Origin: Pseudomonas lundensis
GTDB lineage: Bacteria > Pseudomonadota > Gammaproteobacteria > Pseudomonadales > Pseudomonadaceae
Direction: 5' to 3'
DNA: 64,000 bases
Assembly (NCBI RefSeq): GCF_002269125.1
Contig: NZ_NQKI01000001.1
Span: 1 to 64,000, forward strand
Both the position numbers and the translations under genes were made by a program. Shown in pieces: positions 17,264 to 27,021 of the stretch. Numbering within the stretch: the first letter of the stretch is position 1; every line of letters begins with the position of its first letter. A model generated the notes under the pieces. The model had not been told where the DNA came from and did not search any database. It was given only the letters and a program-made list of their open reading frames with translations.

Positions 17264-18600
17264 TGGATCAATCAATGCGTGAAATCGGGCATTTTGAAGG
17301 GCTGGTCAACGGGTTGCGGGCGGCTTTGCGCGGCCCTGAGCGGTTCACCCTGAACTACAACGCTGAAACCTCGGAATTCATTCGTTTCAACAAGGGCAAA
17401 GTGCGACAGGCCGGGCAGGTTCAGCAGGCCAGCCTGAGCCTCAAGTTGATCAACGAAGGCCGTCATGCCGATATCAGCCTGACCCTCAGCGGCGACGCTG
17501 ACCTTGACCAGTCGCGTCTGGCCCTCGCCGTGCAGCAACTGCGCGAGACCCTGCCGCTGCTGCCGGTGGACCCGTATTTGCTGCTCAGCGCCGAGTCATG
17601 GCGCAGCCGCAACGTGCAAAACCCGCCTTTGCCGGACACCGCCCAGGTGCTGGACGACATTCGCAGCGCGTCCCAGGGCGTCGATCTGGTGGGCTTTTAC
17701 GCCAGCGGGCCGATCAGCTACGGCTATGCCAGCTCTGAAGATGCGTTTGGCTGGCATCAGGCCAACAGCTTCAATTTCGACTGGAGCCTGTTCCACAGCA
17801 ACGGCCAGGCCGTGAAAGCCAGTTACGCCGGCGCCCAATGGGAAAGCCAACGCTTTGCCCGGCGCATGCAGCTGGCCCGCGAGCAACTGGCGTTTCTCGG
17901 CCGCCCGGCGCACGTGTTGGCCCCCGGCGCATACCGCGCCTACCTGGCTCCGGCTGCACTGGAAGAAGTCATGAGCATGCTGAGCTGGGGCGGGTTTTCG
18001 GCGCAAGCCTTGGCCAGTAAGGCCAGCCCACTGCAAAAGCTCTACGCGGGTGACGCCCGTCTAAGCCCGCTGGTGGCGTTGGACGAACAGGTCAGCCAGT
18101 CCCTGAGCCCGGCGTTTTCCGGGGAAGGGTATCCGCGCCAGGACCTGTCACTGGTCACCAACGGCATGGCCAATCAGCAACTGGTAGGGTCTCGCAGCGC
18201 CGCCGAATATGGCTTGCAGGTCAACGGCGCGTTACCGGGCGAGTCCCCGAGTGCGCTGGCAATGGCGCCGGGCACACTGGAGCAGGCCGATATCCTCACG
18301 CAACTGGGCACCGGGCTGTACATCAGTAACCTGTGGTACTTGAACTACTCTGACCAACCTGCCGCTCGCATGACCGGCATGACCCGCTTCGCGACGTTCT
18401 GGGTCGAAGACGGCCAGATCATGGCCCCGGTGAACACCATGCGTTTTGATGACAGCGTCTATAGTCTGCTGGGGTCGCAGTTGGAAGCGCTGACGGTGGA
18501 ACGCGAGTTGCTGTTGTCGGCCAGCACGTATGACCAGCGCCAGACTGCATCGAACCTGTTGCCCGGCGCGCTGGTCAAAAAAATCACGTTGACGTTGTAA
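17263..18600 (+). CDS. PmbA/TldE-like partner of the TldD-like protein
   Basis: This 445-residue protein aligns in style with PmbA/TldE. It has an N-terminal substrate-cavity domain (FIRFNKGKVRQAGQV) and the C-terminal beta region (GLYISNLWYLNY..., FWVEDGQI, NTMRFDDS). It lacks the HExxxH site, as expected for the non-catalytic partner. Its ATG overlaps the preceding TGA (TGATG), so translation is probably coupled. Together with the upstream gene it should form a peptidase heterodimer; the substrate is unknown. Confidence 0.82.
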   Translation: MDQSMREIGHFEGLVNGLRAALRGPERFTLNYNAETSEFIRFNKGKVRQAGQVQQASLSLKLINEGRHADISLTLSGDADLDQSRLALAVQQLRETLPLLPVDPYLLLSAESWRSRNVQNPPLPDTAQVLDDIRSASQGVDLVGFYASGPISYGYASSEDAFGWHQANSFNFDWSLFHSNGQAVKASYAGAQWESQRFARRMQLAREQLAFLGRPAHVLAPGAYRAYLAPAALEEVMSMLSWGGFSAQALASKASPLQKLYAGDARLSPLVALDEQVSQSLSPAFSGEGYPRQDLSLVTNGMANQQLVGSRSAAEYGLQVNGALPGESPSALAMAPGTLEQADILTQLGTGLYISNLWYLNYSDQPAARMTGMTRFATFWVEDGQIMAPVNTMRFDDSVYSLLGSQLEALTVERELLLSASTYDQRQTASNLLPGALVKKITLTL

Positions 18601-18613
18601 CGCTTGCGCAATC

Positions 18614-18645
18614 GTTGCCGCTGGCCCCCTGCAGCCTGCGGCAAC
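18614..18645 (+). repeat. REP-like inverted repeat
   Basis: GTTGCCGC/GCGGCAAC stem with a 16-base interior rich in CCTGCAG. It belongs to the same REP-like style as sites near 13155, 34434, 46711 and 58245, and could also act as a weak terminator before the MFS gene. Confidence 0.5.
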
Positions 18646-18680
18646 GGCGACACCGCTGACTTTTCACACGACGAGGTCTT

Positions 18681-20111
18681 ATGCCCGCACGCCCGGTTCT
18701 CAGTCCTGAAACATTGCGCTGGTTGCCGTGGGTGGTCGCCATCGCGTTTTTCATGCAGTCACTCGATGGCACGATCCTCAACACGGCGTTGCCGGACATG
18801 GCCCGCGACCTGGACGAGAACCCCTTGCGCATGCAGGGCGTGATCGTCGCTTACATGCTCACGGTGGCCTTGCTGATCCCGGCTTCCGGCTGGATTGCCG
18901 ACCGCTTCGGCACCAAGAAAATCTTCTTCAGCGCCATCCTCCTGTTCAGCCTCGGCTCCTTGCTGTGCGCGCTGTCCGGCACCCTCGACCAACTGATCGG
19001 CGCCCGCGTGATTCAAGGGCTGGGCGGCGCCTTGATGTTGCCGGTGGGGCGGCTCGTGGTGCTCAAGGCGTATCCACGCTCGGAGCTGGTGCGGATCATG
19101 GGGTTCATCACCATCCCCGGCCTGCTTGGCCCCTTGATCGGCCCGACCATGGGCGGCTGGATGGTGCAGTACCTGAGCTGGCACTGGATCTTTCTGATTA
19201 ACCTGCCGGTCGGCGCATTCGGTTGCTGGGCGGTCTGGCATTTCATTCCAGACTTGCGCGGCGACGAACGCACCCGTTTCGACGGCCTGGGCTTTTTGCT
19301 GTTTGGCGCGGCGATGGTGTTCATCACCATTGCCATGGAAGGGCTGGGCGAACTGCACATGCCGCACTTGCGGGTGATGTTGCTGCTGTTTGCGGGCATG
19401 GCGTGCCTGGCGGCGTATTGGCTGCGCGCCGGTAATATCGCCAATCCGTTGTTTTCCCCAAGGCTGTTCAAGACCAAGACGTTTGCCGTGGGCATCCTCG
19501 GCAACCTGTTCGCCCGTCTGGGCAGTGGTGCGCTGCCGTTTCTGGTGCCGTTGCTGTTGCAAGTGGCACTGGGGTATTCGCCTTCACAAGCCGGGATGAG
19601 CATGCTGCCGCTGGCAGGTGCCGCAATGCTGGCCAAGTGGGTGGCGCGGCCACTGATCGAGCGCCTCGGCTATCGCAAGGTGCTGACCTTCAACACCTTC
19701 GCGCTGGGCATTATGCTGGCCAGCATGGGCTTGGTGACTGCACACACGCCGTACCCGCTGTTGCTGTCGATGCTGGCCGTGCTCGGGGCCATCAACTCCT
19801 TGCAGTTCACTGCCATGAACACCGTGACCCTGATCGACCTCGACGACGCCAGCGCCAGCAGTGGCAACAGCTTGCTGTCGGTGGTGGCGCAGTTGTCGCT
19901 CAGCCTGGGCGTGGCCTGTGCCGGTGCACTGCTCGGCGGCTTCACCGGCGATGGCGGCGGGGATGGGGTGGACACGGTGCTGGGGGCGTTCCAACTGACC
20001 TTCCTGACCGTGGGCATCATGGCCATGCTGGCCGCGGCGATCTTCCTGCAACTGTCACCTCAGGATGGCCGTAAACCCAAAGCCCACTCGGAGCACGAAC
20101 TGGACCACTGA
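18681..20111 (+). CDS. mdtD: MdtD-like MFS exporter (DHA2 type)
   Basis: This 476-residue MFS protein is very close in pattern to E. coli MdtD: FFMQSLDGTILNTALPDMA in the first helix region, GWIADRFGTKK as motif A, RVIQGLGGALMLPVGRL as motif C region and SWHWIFLINLPVG. It is an inner-membrane proton-driven exporter of unknown substrate. It lies 80 bp behind the TldE-like gene in the same direction and may export whatever that module produces, but this is only context. Confidence 0.85.
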   Translation: MPARPVLSPETLRWLPWVVAIAFFMQSLDGTILNTALPDMARDLDENPLRMQGVIVAYMLTVALLIPASGWIADRFGTKKIFFSAILLFSLGSLLCALSGTLDQLIGARVIQGLGGALMLPVGRLVVLKAYPRSELVRIMGFITIPGLLGPLIGPTMGGWMVQYLSWHWIFLINLPVGAFGCWAVWHFIPDLRGDERTRFDGLGFLLFGAAMVFITIAMEGLGELHMPHLRVMLLLFAGMACLAAYWLRAGNIANPLFSPRLFKTKTFAVGILGNLFARLGSGALPFLVPLLLQVALGYSPSQAGMSMLPLAGAAMLAKWVARPLIERLGYRKVLTFNTFALGIMLASMGLVTAHTPYPLLLSMLAVLGAINSLQFTAMNTVTLIDLDDASASSGNSLLSVVAQLSLSLGVACAGALLGGFTGDGGGDGVDTVLGAFQLTFLTVGIMAMLAAAIFLQLSPQDGRKPKAHSEHELDH

Positions 20112-20210
20112 GGGTTGCCGCGGATTCTGGGCGACAACTCGTCCAGAATCTTCAGGCGAAGGGCCTTGGGCTGTTACACTGCGCGACATTTTGTTTTGCA
20201 GGCCAGTCCC

Positions 20211-21596
20211 GTGACCACCATCGCCACCGCTTTTAATACTTTGCCCTTGTCCGCCGCCATGCTGGCTAACCTCGACTCCCTCGGTTATGCCCAGATGACG
20301 CCGATTCAGGCGCAGAGCTTGCCGGTGATCCTCAAAGGCATGGACCTGATCGCTCAGGCCAAGACCGGCAGCGGCAAGACCGCCGCCTTTGGTATCGGCC
20401 TGCTGAACCCGATCAACCCGCGCTTCTTCGGCTGTCAGGCGCTGGTGATTTGCCCGACGCGTGAACTGGCCGACCAGGTCGCGAAAGAAATTCGCCGTCT
20501 GGCCCGCGCTGAAGACAACATCAAAGTGCTGACCCTGTGTGGTGGCGTGTCCTTCGGGCCGCAGATCGGTTCGCTGGAGCACGGCGCGCACATCATCGTC
20601 GGCACCCCGGGCCGCATCCAGCAACACTTGCGCAAAGGTTCGCTGGTGCTCGACGGCCTGAACACGCTGGTACTCGACGAAGCCGACCGGATGCTCGACA
20701 TGGGCTTTTACGACGCCATCGAAGACATCATTGTGCAAACCCCGAAGCGCCGTCAGACCTTGCTGTTTTCGGCCACGTACCCGGTCGGCATCAAGCAACT
20801 GTCGTCCAAGTTCATGCGCAACCCGCAGCAGGTAAAAGCCGAGGCGCTGCACACTGACAGCCAGATCGAACAGCGCTTCTATGAGATCTCCCCTGAAGAA
20901 CGCATGAGCGCCGTGACCAAGGTGCTGGGCCATTTCCGCCCGCAATCGTGCGTGGCCTTCTGCTTCACCAAGCAGCAGGTTCAGGAAACCGTGGATCACC
21001 TGACCTCCAAAGGCATTTCTGCCGTCGGCCTGCACGGCGATCTGGAACAGCGCGACCGCGATCAGGTGCTGGCAATGTTCGCCAACCGTTCGACCTCGGT
21101 ACTGGTTGCCACTGACGTGGCCGCCCGTGGTCTGGACATTGACGCACTGGACATGGTGATCAACGTCGAACTGGCGCGCGATTCCGAAATCCACATTCAC
21201 CGTGTGGGCCGTACCGGCCGTGCCGGTGAAAAAGGCATCGCCATCAGTCTGGTTGCACCGTCCGAAGCGCACCGCGCCCAAGCCATCGAACAATTGCAGA
21301 AGGCCCCGCTGAACTGGGAAACCCTGGACACCCTCACCTCGCAAGGTGGCGCGCCGCTGCTGCCCGCCATGAGCACGTTGTGCATAGGTGCCGGGCGCAA
21401 AGACAAAGTGCGTCCGGGCGACATTCTTGGTGCGCTGACGGGCGAGGCCGGGATTCCGGGCGCTCAGGTCGGGAAAATTGCGATTTTCGACTTCCAGGCC
21501 TACGTCGCGGTTGATCGCACCATCGCCAAGCAGGCCGCTCAGCGCCTGAGCGATGGCAAAATCAAAGGCCGTTCGCTGCGCGTGCGGGTGCTGTAA
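20211..21596 (+). CDS. dbpA: ATP-dependent RNA helicase DbpA
   Basis: A DEAD-box helicase of 461 residues. Q-motif MTPIQAQSLP and Walker A AKTGSGKT are near the N-terminus, DEAD appears in [14 protein letters not shown], and SATYP and HRVGRTGRAG follow. The C-terminal 75 residues form the DbpA RNA-binding domain (KDKVRPGDILGALTGEAGI) that recognises hairpin 92 of 23S rRNA, so its role is late 50S assembly. The likely start is GTG 20211 (VTTIATAFNTLPL), by recall of homologues; the frame is open upstream to 20115. Shine-Dalgarno matching is weak. Confidence 0.93.
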   Translation: MTTIATAFNTLPLSAAMLANLDSLGYAQMTPIQAQSLPVILKGMDLIAQAKTGSGKTAAFGIGLLNPINPRFFGCQALVICPTRELADQVAKEIRRLARAEDNIKVLTLCGGVSFGPQIGSLEHGAHIIVGTPGRIQQHLRKGSLVLDGLNTLVLDEADRMLDMGFYDAIEDIIVQTPKRRQTLLFSATYPVGIKQLSSKFMRNPQQVKAEALHTDSQIEQRFYEISPEERMSAVTKVLGHFRPQSCVAFCFTKQQVQETVDHLTSKGISAVGLHGDLEQRDRDQVLAMFANRSTSVLVATDVAARGLDIDALDMVINVELARDSEIHIHRVGRTGRAGEKGIAISLVAPSEAHRAQAIEQLQKAPLNWETLDTLTSQGGAPLLPAMSTLCIGAGRKDKVRPGDILGALTGEAGIPGAQVGKIAIFDFQAYVAVDRTIAKQAAQRLSDGKIKGRSLRVRVL

Positions 21597-21621
21597 AACG
21601 CCTTAACCCCCCTCTTCCCAA

Positions 21622-21712
21622 CCCTCTCCCTGAGGGCGAGGGGGCAGATTGATTCAGAATTCCAAACCCCCCCCTCTCTAGCGCTCTCTCCCTCCGAGAG
21701 GGTTGGGGGGGA
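21622..21712. repeat. CCCTCTCCCT-type intergenic inverted repeat cluster
   Basis: Pyrimidine-rich arms (CCCTCTCCCT, CCCCCCCCTCTC) alternate with purine-rich arms (GAGGGCGAGGGGG, GAGAGGGTTGGGGGGG) and can fold into two long hairpins just upstream of the next gene. A cleaner copy of the core is at 41301-41321. Confidence 0.6.
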
Positions 21713-21738
21713 AGGTAGCTTTTAATGAGGACTGCGCT

Positions 21739-22917
21739 GTGCGTTCTACCGACGTTGTAATCATTGGCGCTGGCGCCGCAGGCTTGATGTGCGCGCTGAC
21801 CGCTGCCGGACGTGGGCGCAAAGTGATGTTGATCGACCACGCCAACAAGGCGGGCAAGAAAATCCTCATGTCCGGCGGTGGACGCTGCAACTTCACCAAC
21901 ATGTACACCGAACCTAACAATTTCCTGTCGCAGAACCCGCACTTCTGCAAGTCGGCACTGGCCCGTTATACCCAGTGGGATTTCATCGCGATGGTGGCCA
22001 AGCATGGCGTGCCGTATCACGAGAAAAAACTTGGCCAACTGTTCTGCGACAACAAGTCCAGCGACATCCTTGAGATGCTCCTCGACGAGTGCCAGCAAGC
22101 GGGTGTCAGCCTGCACCTGGACACGTCCGTCGAGAAGATCGAGAAAACCGAATCCGGTTACACCCTCAATACCACCCTCGATGTGTTGCAGTGCCAATCC
22201 CTGGTGATCGCCACAGGCGGGTTGTCGATCCCGACCCTCGGTGCGACCGGCTTTGGCTATCAAGTGGCCAAGCAATTCGGGCATACCCTGCTGCCGACCC
22301 GCGCCGGGTTGGTACCGTTCACCATCACCGATCAGTTGAAAGCGATCTGCACCGAACTGTCAGGCACCTCGGTGGATTGCCTGGTGAGCTGCAATGACCA
22401 GAGTTTCCGCGAGAACATCCTGTTCACTCACCGCGGCTTGAGCGGCCCGGCGATTTTGCAGATCTCATCGTTCTGGAACCCTGGCGACACGGTGGAAATC
22501 AACCTGCTGCCCGACCTCGATGCCCTCGACTGGCTGCACACCCAACAGGCTGAACGACCGAACACAGAGCTGAAAACCCTGCTGGGTGAGATCTTCACCA
22601 AGAAAATGGCCAACCTGCTGGCCGAGCACTGGTTTGTGTCCAAACCCATGAAGCAGTACACACCGGGCGAGTTGGCAGAGGTGGCGGACAAACTCGCGTG
22701 CTGGAAGGTCGTACCGGCGGGCACTGAAGGCTATCGCACTGCCGAAGTGACCCTGGGCGGGGTGGACACGCGGGAAGTGTCGTCCAAAACCATGGAGTCG
22801 CTGAAAAGCCCTGGTCTGTATTTCGTGGGTGAAGTGCTGGATGTCAGCGGCCACCTGGGCGGCTTCAATTTCCAATGGGCCTGGGCCTCGGGTTACGCCG
22901 CTGCGCAGTACGTTTAA
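21739..22917 (+). CDS. HI0933-family FAD-dependent oxidoreductase
   Basis: A flavoprotein of 392 residues from GTG 21739, with GAGGA about eight bases upstream. The dinucleotide-binding VVIIGAGAAGLMCA is at the N-terminus. It is followed by GKKILMSGGGRCNFTN, ATGGLSIPTLGATGFGYQVA and the C-terminal GEVLDVSGHLGGFNFQWAWASG, all characteristic of the HI0933/YhiN family. The biochemical reaction of the family is unclear to me. It forms no obvious operon. Confidence 0.9.
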   Translation: MRSTDVVIIGAGAAGLMCALTAAGRGRKVMLIDHANKAGKKILMSGGGRCNFTNMYTEPNNFLSQNPHFCKSALARYTQWDFIAMVAKHGVPYHEKKLGQLFCDNKSSDILEMLLDECQQAGVSLHLDTSVEKIEKTESGYTLNTTLDVLQCQSLVIATGGLSIPTLGATGFGYQVAKQFGHTLLPTRAGLVPFTITDQLKAICTELSGTSVDCLVSCNDQSFRENILFTHRGLSGPAILQISSFWNPGDTVEINLLPDLDALDWLHTQQAERPNTELKTLLGEIFTKKMANLLAEHWFVSKPMKQYTPGELAEVADKLACWKVVPAGTEGYRTAEVTLGGVDTREVSSKTMESLKSPGLYFVGEVLDVSGHLGGFNFQWAWASGYAAAQYV

Positions 22918-22923
22918 CCCTCT

Positions 22924-22964
22924 GCGGTTGAAGACCGCGATGACGGCCCCATTATTTTGGGGCC
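22924..22964 (+). terminator. Double hairpin after the HI0933-type gene
   Basis: GCGGT/ACCGC (22924-22938) is followed by GGCCCC/GGGGCC with an AT-rich loop (22945-22964). No long T tract follows, so termination is plausible but not certain. Confidence 0.45.
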
Positions 22965-23041
22965 GATGTGAACAGTGTCATTGCACTGTCGTCATAACTG
23001 GCTCAATTTAGCGAAACGACTCGCAAGGCAATGCCACTTCA

Positions 23042-25216
23042 ATGTCATCGAAAACCTTTCGACACTCTCTGCGGCGCTTGTGGGCGCAAGACAAGTTCAG
23101 TTACAGCGTCCGGGTGTTTATCGCCCTGACCGGCAGCATGGCCTTTTGCTGGTATCAGAACGAGATGAAGCTGCTGATCCCGCTGTTTCTCGGGATCATC
23201 GCCAGCGCCCTGTCCGAAACCGATGACAGCTGGCAGGGGCGCCTGAATGCCTTGCTGGTGACGCTGGTGTGTTTCACCGCCTCTGCAACCACGGTCGAAC
23301 TGTTATTCCCCTACCCGCTCTTAATGGTGTGCGCGTTGGCGCTGTCCAGTTTTGGCCTGACCATGCTGGGGGCGCTGGGCGAGCGCTATGGCGCCATCGC
23401 GTCGGCCACGCTGATCCTCGCGGTGTACACGATGATCGGTGTCGACCAGCGCGGCGGTGAAGTCACCGATTTTTGGCATGAGCCGCTGCTGTTGGTTGCG
23501 GGCGCCGCTTGGTACGGGGTGCTGTCGGTGTTGTGGCAGGCACTGTTTTCCAATCAGCCGGTGCAGCAAAGTCTGGCGCGGCTGTTCTGGGAATTGGGGC
23601 TGTATCTCAAGCTGAAGTCGTCGTTGTTCGAACCGATCCGCACGCTGGACGTGGAGGCCGGGCGCCTTGAGCTGGCGCGCCAGAACGGCAAGGTGGTGGC
23701 CGCGCTCAACACAGCCAAGGAAATCATCCTGCACCGCGTCGGTAACTCGCGGCCGGGTTCCACGCTCAGCCGTTACTTGAAGCTGTATTTCCTGGCCCAA
23801 GACATTCACGAGCGCGCCAGTTCTTCGCACTATCCCTACAACGCGCTGGCCGAAACGTTCTTCCACAGTGACGTGATGTTCCGCTGCCAACGCCTGTTGC
23901 GCCAACAAGGGAGCGCTTGCCAGCGCTTGTCCGAGTCGATCAAGTTGCGCCAGCCCTTTGTCTATGACGACAGTTTTGCCGAAGCGCTCAGCGACTTGCA
24001 CGCGTCCCTCGAACACTTGCGCATCCAGAGCAATCCGGCCTGGCGCGGGCTGTTACGGTCATTGCGGGCGCTGGCCGCCAACCTCGGGACCCTCGACCGC
24101 TTGCTGAGTGACGCCAGCAACCCCGACACCCTTGCGGATGCCACCGACAGCAGCTTGCTGGACCGCTCGCCGCGCAACCTGAAGGATGTGTGGTCGCGTC
24201 TGCGCCAGAACCTCACGCCCACGTCGCTGATTTTTCGTCACGCCCTGCGCCTGCCGTTGGCGCTGTGCATCGGTTTTGCCATGGTGCACTGGATTCACCC
24301 GACCCAAGGCTACTGGATCATCCTGACCACGCTGTTTGTGTGCTCGCCCAGCTATGGCGCCACGCGCCGCAAGTTCAGCCAGCGCATCATCGGTACGGCC
24401 ATTGGCCTGGCGGTGGGCTGGGCACTGTTTGATCTGTTCCCCAATCCGCTGATTCAGTCGATGTTCGCAGTCGCAGCAGGGGTGGTGTTCTTTATCTACC
24501 GCACCACGCGCTACACCTTGAGCACCGCGGCCATCACCTTGATGGTGCTGTTTTGCTTCAATCAGGTGGGCGACGGCTACGGGTTGTTCCTGCCGCGCCT
24601 GTTCGACACGCTGGTGGGCAGCGTGATTGCAGCCGCCGCCGTGTTCCTGTTCCTGCCAGACTGGCAAGGGCGGCGCCTGAATAAAGTGCTGGCTAACACC
24701 CTGAGCTGCAACAGCCAATACCTGCGCCAGATCTTGCAGCAATATGCGCAGGGCAAAAGCGACGATCTGGCCTATCGGCTGGCACGACGCAATGCCCACA
24801 ACGCAGATGCGGCGCTGTCGACCACACTGGCCAACATGCTGATGGAGCCGGGGCACTTCCGTAAGGATGCGGACATGGGCTTCCGCTTTCTGGTGTTGTC
24901 CCACACGTTGCTCAGCTATTTGTCAGGGCTGGGCGCGCACCGCGACACGCAGTTGCCGGCCGAGGTGCGTGAACAGTTGATCGAAGGTGCCGGGCGCACG
25001 ATTGCCGACAGCATTGACCTGATCGCCCAAGGTCTGGCCAACCGTCAGCCCGTGGCGGTGCAAAGCGATGACGAGGAAGCGCTGGCCAGTGCATTGGAGC
25101 AGATGCCCGATGACATCGACGAAAGTCAGCGCCTGGTGCAAACCCAACTGGCACTGATCTGCCGCCAGCTCGGGCCATTGCGCACATTGGCCGCGCATTT
25201 AATCAAAACCCCGTAA
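23042..25216 (+). CDS. yccS: YccS-type FUSC family inner-membrane protein
   Basis: This 724-residue protein has the two-part FUSC layout. An N-terminal block of about six membrane segments (20-170) is followed by a soluble helical region (175-390), a second six-helix block (about 395-520, FRHALRLPLALCIGFAMVHW split over helices) and a soluble C-terminal domain. The family is related to AaeB-type efflux pumps; the E. coli YccS substrate is not known. The gene stands alone, 124 bp after the flavoprotein gene. Confidence 0.88.
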   Translation: MSSKTFRHSLRRLWAQDKFSYSVRVFIALTGSMAFCWYQNEMKLLIPLFLGIIASALSETDDSWQGRLNALLVTLVCFTASATTVELLFPYPLLMVCALALSSFGLTMLGALGERYGAIASATLILAVYTMIGVDQRGGEVTDFWHEPLLLVAGAAWYGVLSVLWQALFSNQPVQQSLARLFWELGLYLKLKSSLFEPIRTLDVEAGRLELARQNGKVVAALNTAKEIILHRVGNSRPGSTLSRYLKLYFLAQDIHERASSSHYPYNALAETFFHSDVMFRCQRLLRQQGSACQRLSESIKLRQPFVYDDSFAEALSDLHASLEHLRIQSNPAWRGLLRSLRALAANLGTLDRLLSDASNPDTLADATDSSLLDRSPRNLKDVWSRLRQNLTPTSLIFRHALRLPLALCIGFAMVHWIHPTQGYWIILTTLFVCSPSYGATRRKFSQRIIGTAIGLAVGWALFDLFPNPLIQSMFAVAAGVVFFIYRTTRYTLSTAAITLMVLFCFNQVGDGYGLFLPRLFDTLVGSVIAAAAVFLFLPDWQGRRLNKVLANTLSCNSQYLRQILQQYAQGKSDDLAYRLARRNAHNADAALSTTLANMLMEPGHFRKDADMGFRFLVLSHTLLSYLSGLGAHRDTQLPAEVREQLIEGAGRTIADSIDLIAQGLANRQPVAVQSDDEEALASALEQMPDDIDESQRLVQTQLALICRQLGPLRTLAAHLIKTP

Positions 25217-25249
25217 AGGCGTTTGGCGGCCTCTGGCGATCACGCCGGG

Positions 25250-25987
25250 TTACATGCCATGCGCCTTGATCAGACGCTCAAAGCTGCCGTCGGCTTTCAT
25301 GGCGGTGATTTCACGGTCGAAATCCGCAACGATTTTGGCGTGATCGGGGTTCTGCAGGCTGACCAAAATATGCAGCTGGTTTTCGCTCAATGCCTTGGGC
25401 ATAAACTCCACCGCATTGCGCACCCGCGTTGACTCACGCGCCAGCCGATAGCGCGCCACGTACTCGTCCTCCAGTGTCAGGCTGACTCGGCCCGCCACCA
25501 ACATGCGCACAGCCATCGCAAAGTTATGCACAGGGACTTTGTTGAGGTGGGTGTTGTTGTCGAACTCGGGGGTGTAGGCGTAACCGGGCACGTAGGCGAT
25601 GGCATAGCCAGTCAACTGCGCCAGCGTGTCGTAATTGACGGGAGAGTCTTTGCGCCGGATAAAACGCAGGCGGTTTTGCAGGTACGGCGCCGAAAACTGC
25701 CCGATTTTCAGACGGTCCTCCTTGAACCAGGCGTTGACCAGTACGTCATAACGACCGTTTTGTATCCCCTGCAACGCTCGCGCCCAAGGCACTTGCTCAA
25801 ACCTGCTGGGATAACCTGCCCGCGAGAGGGCCGTGCTGACCAGATCAGTGGCCAGCCCACCATTGATCAGCGTGCCGTCGGTAAAAGGCGGCCAGAGATC
25901 GCCAACCAGACGCAGCGTCTCGGCGCTGGCGTGATGAGCCCATAAGGTCAATCCAGACACAATCAAAGCCCGACGCAAGCGAGACAT
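25250..25987 (-). CDS. Periplasmic solute-binding protein, family 3-like
   Basis: A 245-residue protein with a signal peptide (1-22, ending ASA). Its bacterial extracellular solute-binding family 3 fold is shown by LRLVGDLWPPFTDG, GLATDLVSTAL, GRYDVLVNAWFKEDR and SAPYLQNRLRFI. It is short for the class and has no permease or ATPase neighbour, so it may be an orphan sensor-type binding protein. It converges with yccS (33 bp gap). Confidence 0.8.
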   Translation of the reverse strand: MSRLRRALIVSGLTLWAHHASAETLRLVGDLWPPFTDGTLINGGLATDLVSTALSRAGYPSRFEQVPWARALQGIQNGRYDVLVNAWFKEDRLKIGQFSAPYLQNRLRFIRRKDSPVNYDTLAQLTGYAIAYVPGYAYTPEFDNNTHLNKVPVHNFAMAVRMLVAGRVSLTLEDEYVARYRLARESTRVRNAVEFMPKALSENQLHILVSLQNPDHAKIVADFDREITAMKADGSFERLIKAHGM

Positions 25988-26203
25988 GCAAGATCCTTAT
26001 AGGTCTACCCACTATTATTTAGCTGCCAATTATTGGGGTTCATCCTGATCAGCGTCAGGGTATGAGAGACCTGACCACCTAAAGATAACCCCCAATCGCA
26101 AAAGGTTGATATTAAAAAGCCTTATCTGCTGACACTTTTACGCTTGGCCTGCTTTGCCATCACGCCTAGTATCTGGCGACCGCCACTTGTTCAGGACAAC
26201 ACC

Positions 26204-26671
26204 GTGACCACTGACTGGATCTGCAAACACCACTCCGACTTGGGTAAAGAACAGCTGTACGCCATTTTGAAGCTGCGCTGCGAAGTGTTCATCGTTGAAC
26301 AGGAATGTGCCTATCTGGACATCGACGGACAGGATCTGGAAGGTGACACGCTGCACCTGATGGGCTGGCAAAACGATCAACTGGTGGCCTATGCACGCTT
26401 GCTCGACCCAGACTCCCATGCCGGGGATGTAGTGATTGGCCGGGTCATCGTGGCACCTCAGGCACGTGGACATAGCCTGGGCCATGACTTGATGGACCAG
26501 GCCCTGCTTAACATCAAAGAAAACTGGCCGCAGGAACCTGTCTTTTTGTCAGCCCAGGCGCACTTGCAATCGCTTTATGCAAAGCACGGCTTTTACGTCG
26601 CAGGCGAGCAATACCTGGAAGACAACATCCCGCATATCGGCATGCGCCTGGACGCCGACGATCAGGGGTAA
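26204..26671 (+). CDS. elaA: ElaA-type GNAT acetyltransferase
   Basis: A 155-residue GNAT protein from GTG 26204 (VTTDWICKHHSDL), close to the ElaA length. LRCEVFIVEQECAYLDIDGQDLEGDTLHL is the family hallmark, split here across positions 23-52. The acetyl-CoA loop is seen in IVAPQARGHSLGHDLM, followed by SAQAHLQSLYAKHGF. The acceptor substrate is unknown. Its 3' end overlaps the convergent winged-helix gene by ten bases. Confidence 0.88.
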   Translation: MTTDWICKHHSDLGKEQLYAILKLRCEVFIVEQECAYLDIDGQDLEGDTLHLMGWQNDQLVAYARLLDPDSHAGDVVIGRVIVAPQARGHSLGHDLMDQALLNIKENWPQEPVFLSAQAHLQSLYAKHGFYVAGEQYLEDNIPHIGMRLDADDQG

Positions 26672-26958
26672 CCCAACACCTGCTTGATCTGATCCACATG
26701 CCCGGCGATCCACTGTTTATTAATCGGACCCCAGCTGCGGACCACGTAGCGCCCGGCGTGATTGCGGGCGCCGTCCTCTTGTTCGAATTCGCACAGGATG
26801 TCCAGATCAGCCAGCGCCGCTATTGTGTCCTGCGCCGTACGACGGGGCATGCCGGTCACCTCCGTGAGCGCCGGAACGTTGCTGGCCTGTTGGGTATCAA
26901 TCAACCAGGCCACATACAGACGCCGGTAAAAGCTGCTTTTGGTTTTACTGACGTCCAT
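26662..26958 (-). CDS. Small winged-helix DNA-binding protein
   Basis: A 98-residue protein whose layout suggests a winged helix. LYVAWLIDTQ is followed by the helix-turn-helix candidate VPALTEVTGMPRRTAQDTI (about 28-47), then a wing region with GARNHAGRYVVRSWG. No ligand domain is present. It overlaps elaA at its end and may regulate locally. I do not recognise a named family member. Confidence 0.65.
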   Translation of the reverse strand: MDVSKTKSSFYRRLYVAWLIDTQQASNVPALTEVTGMPRRTAQDTIAALADLDILCEFEQEDGARNHAGRYVVRSWGPINKQWIAGHVDQIKQVLGYP

Positions 26959-27021
26959 TCATCACTCCGGTCACACGGTGGATTTTCGGTTGCGCGAACC
27001 TGTTCGCGGCTACCGGTAAAG

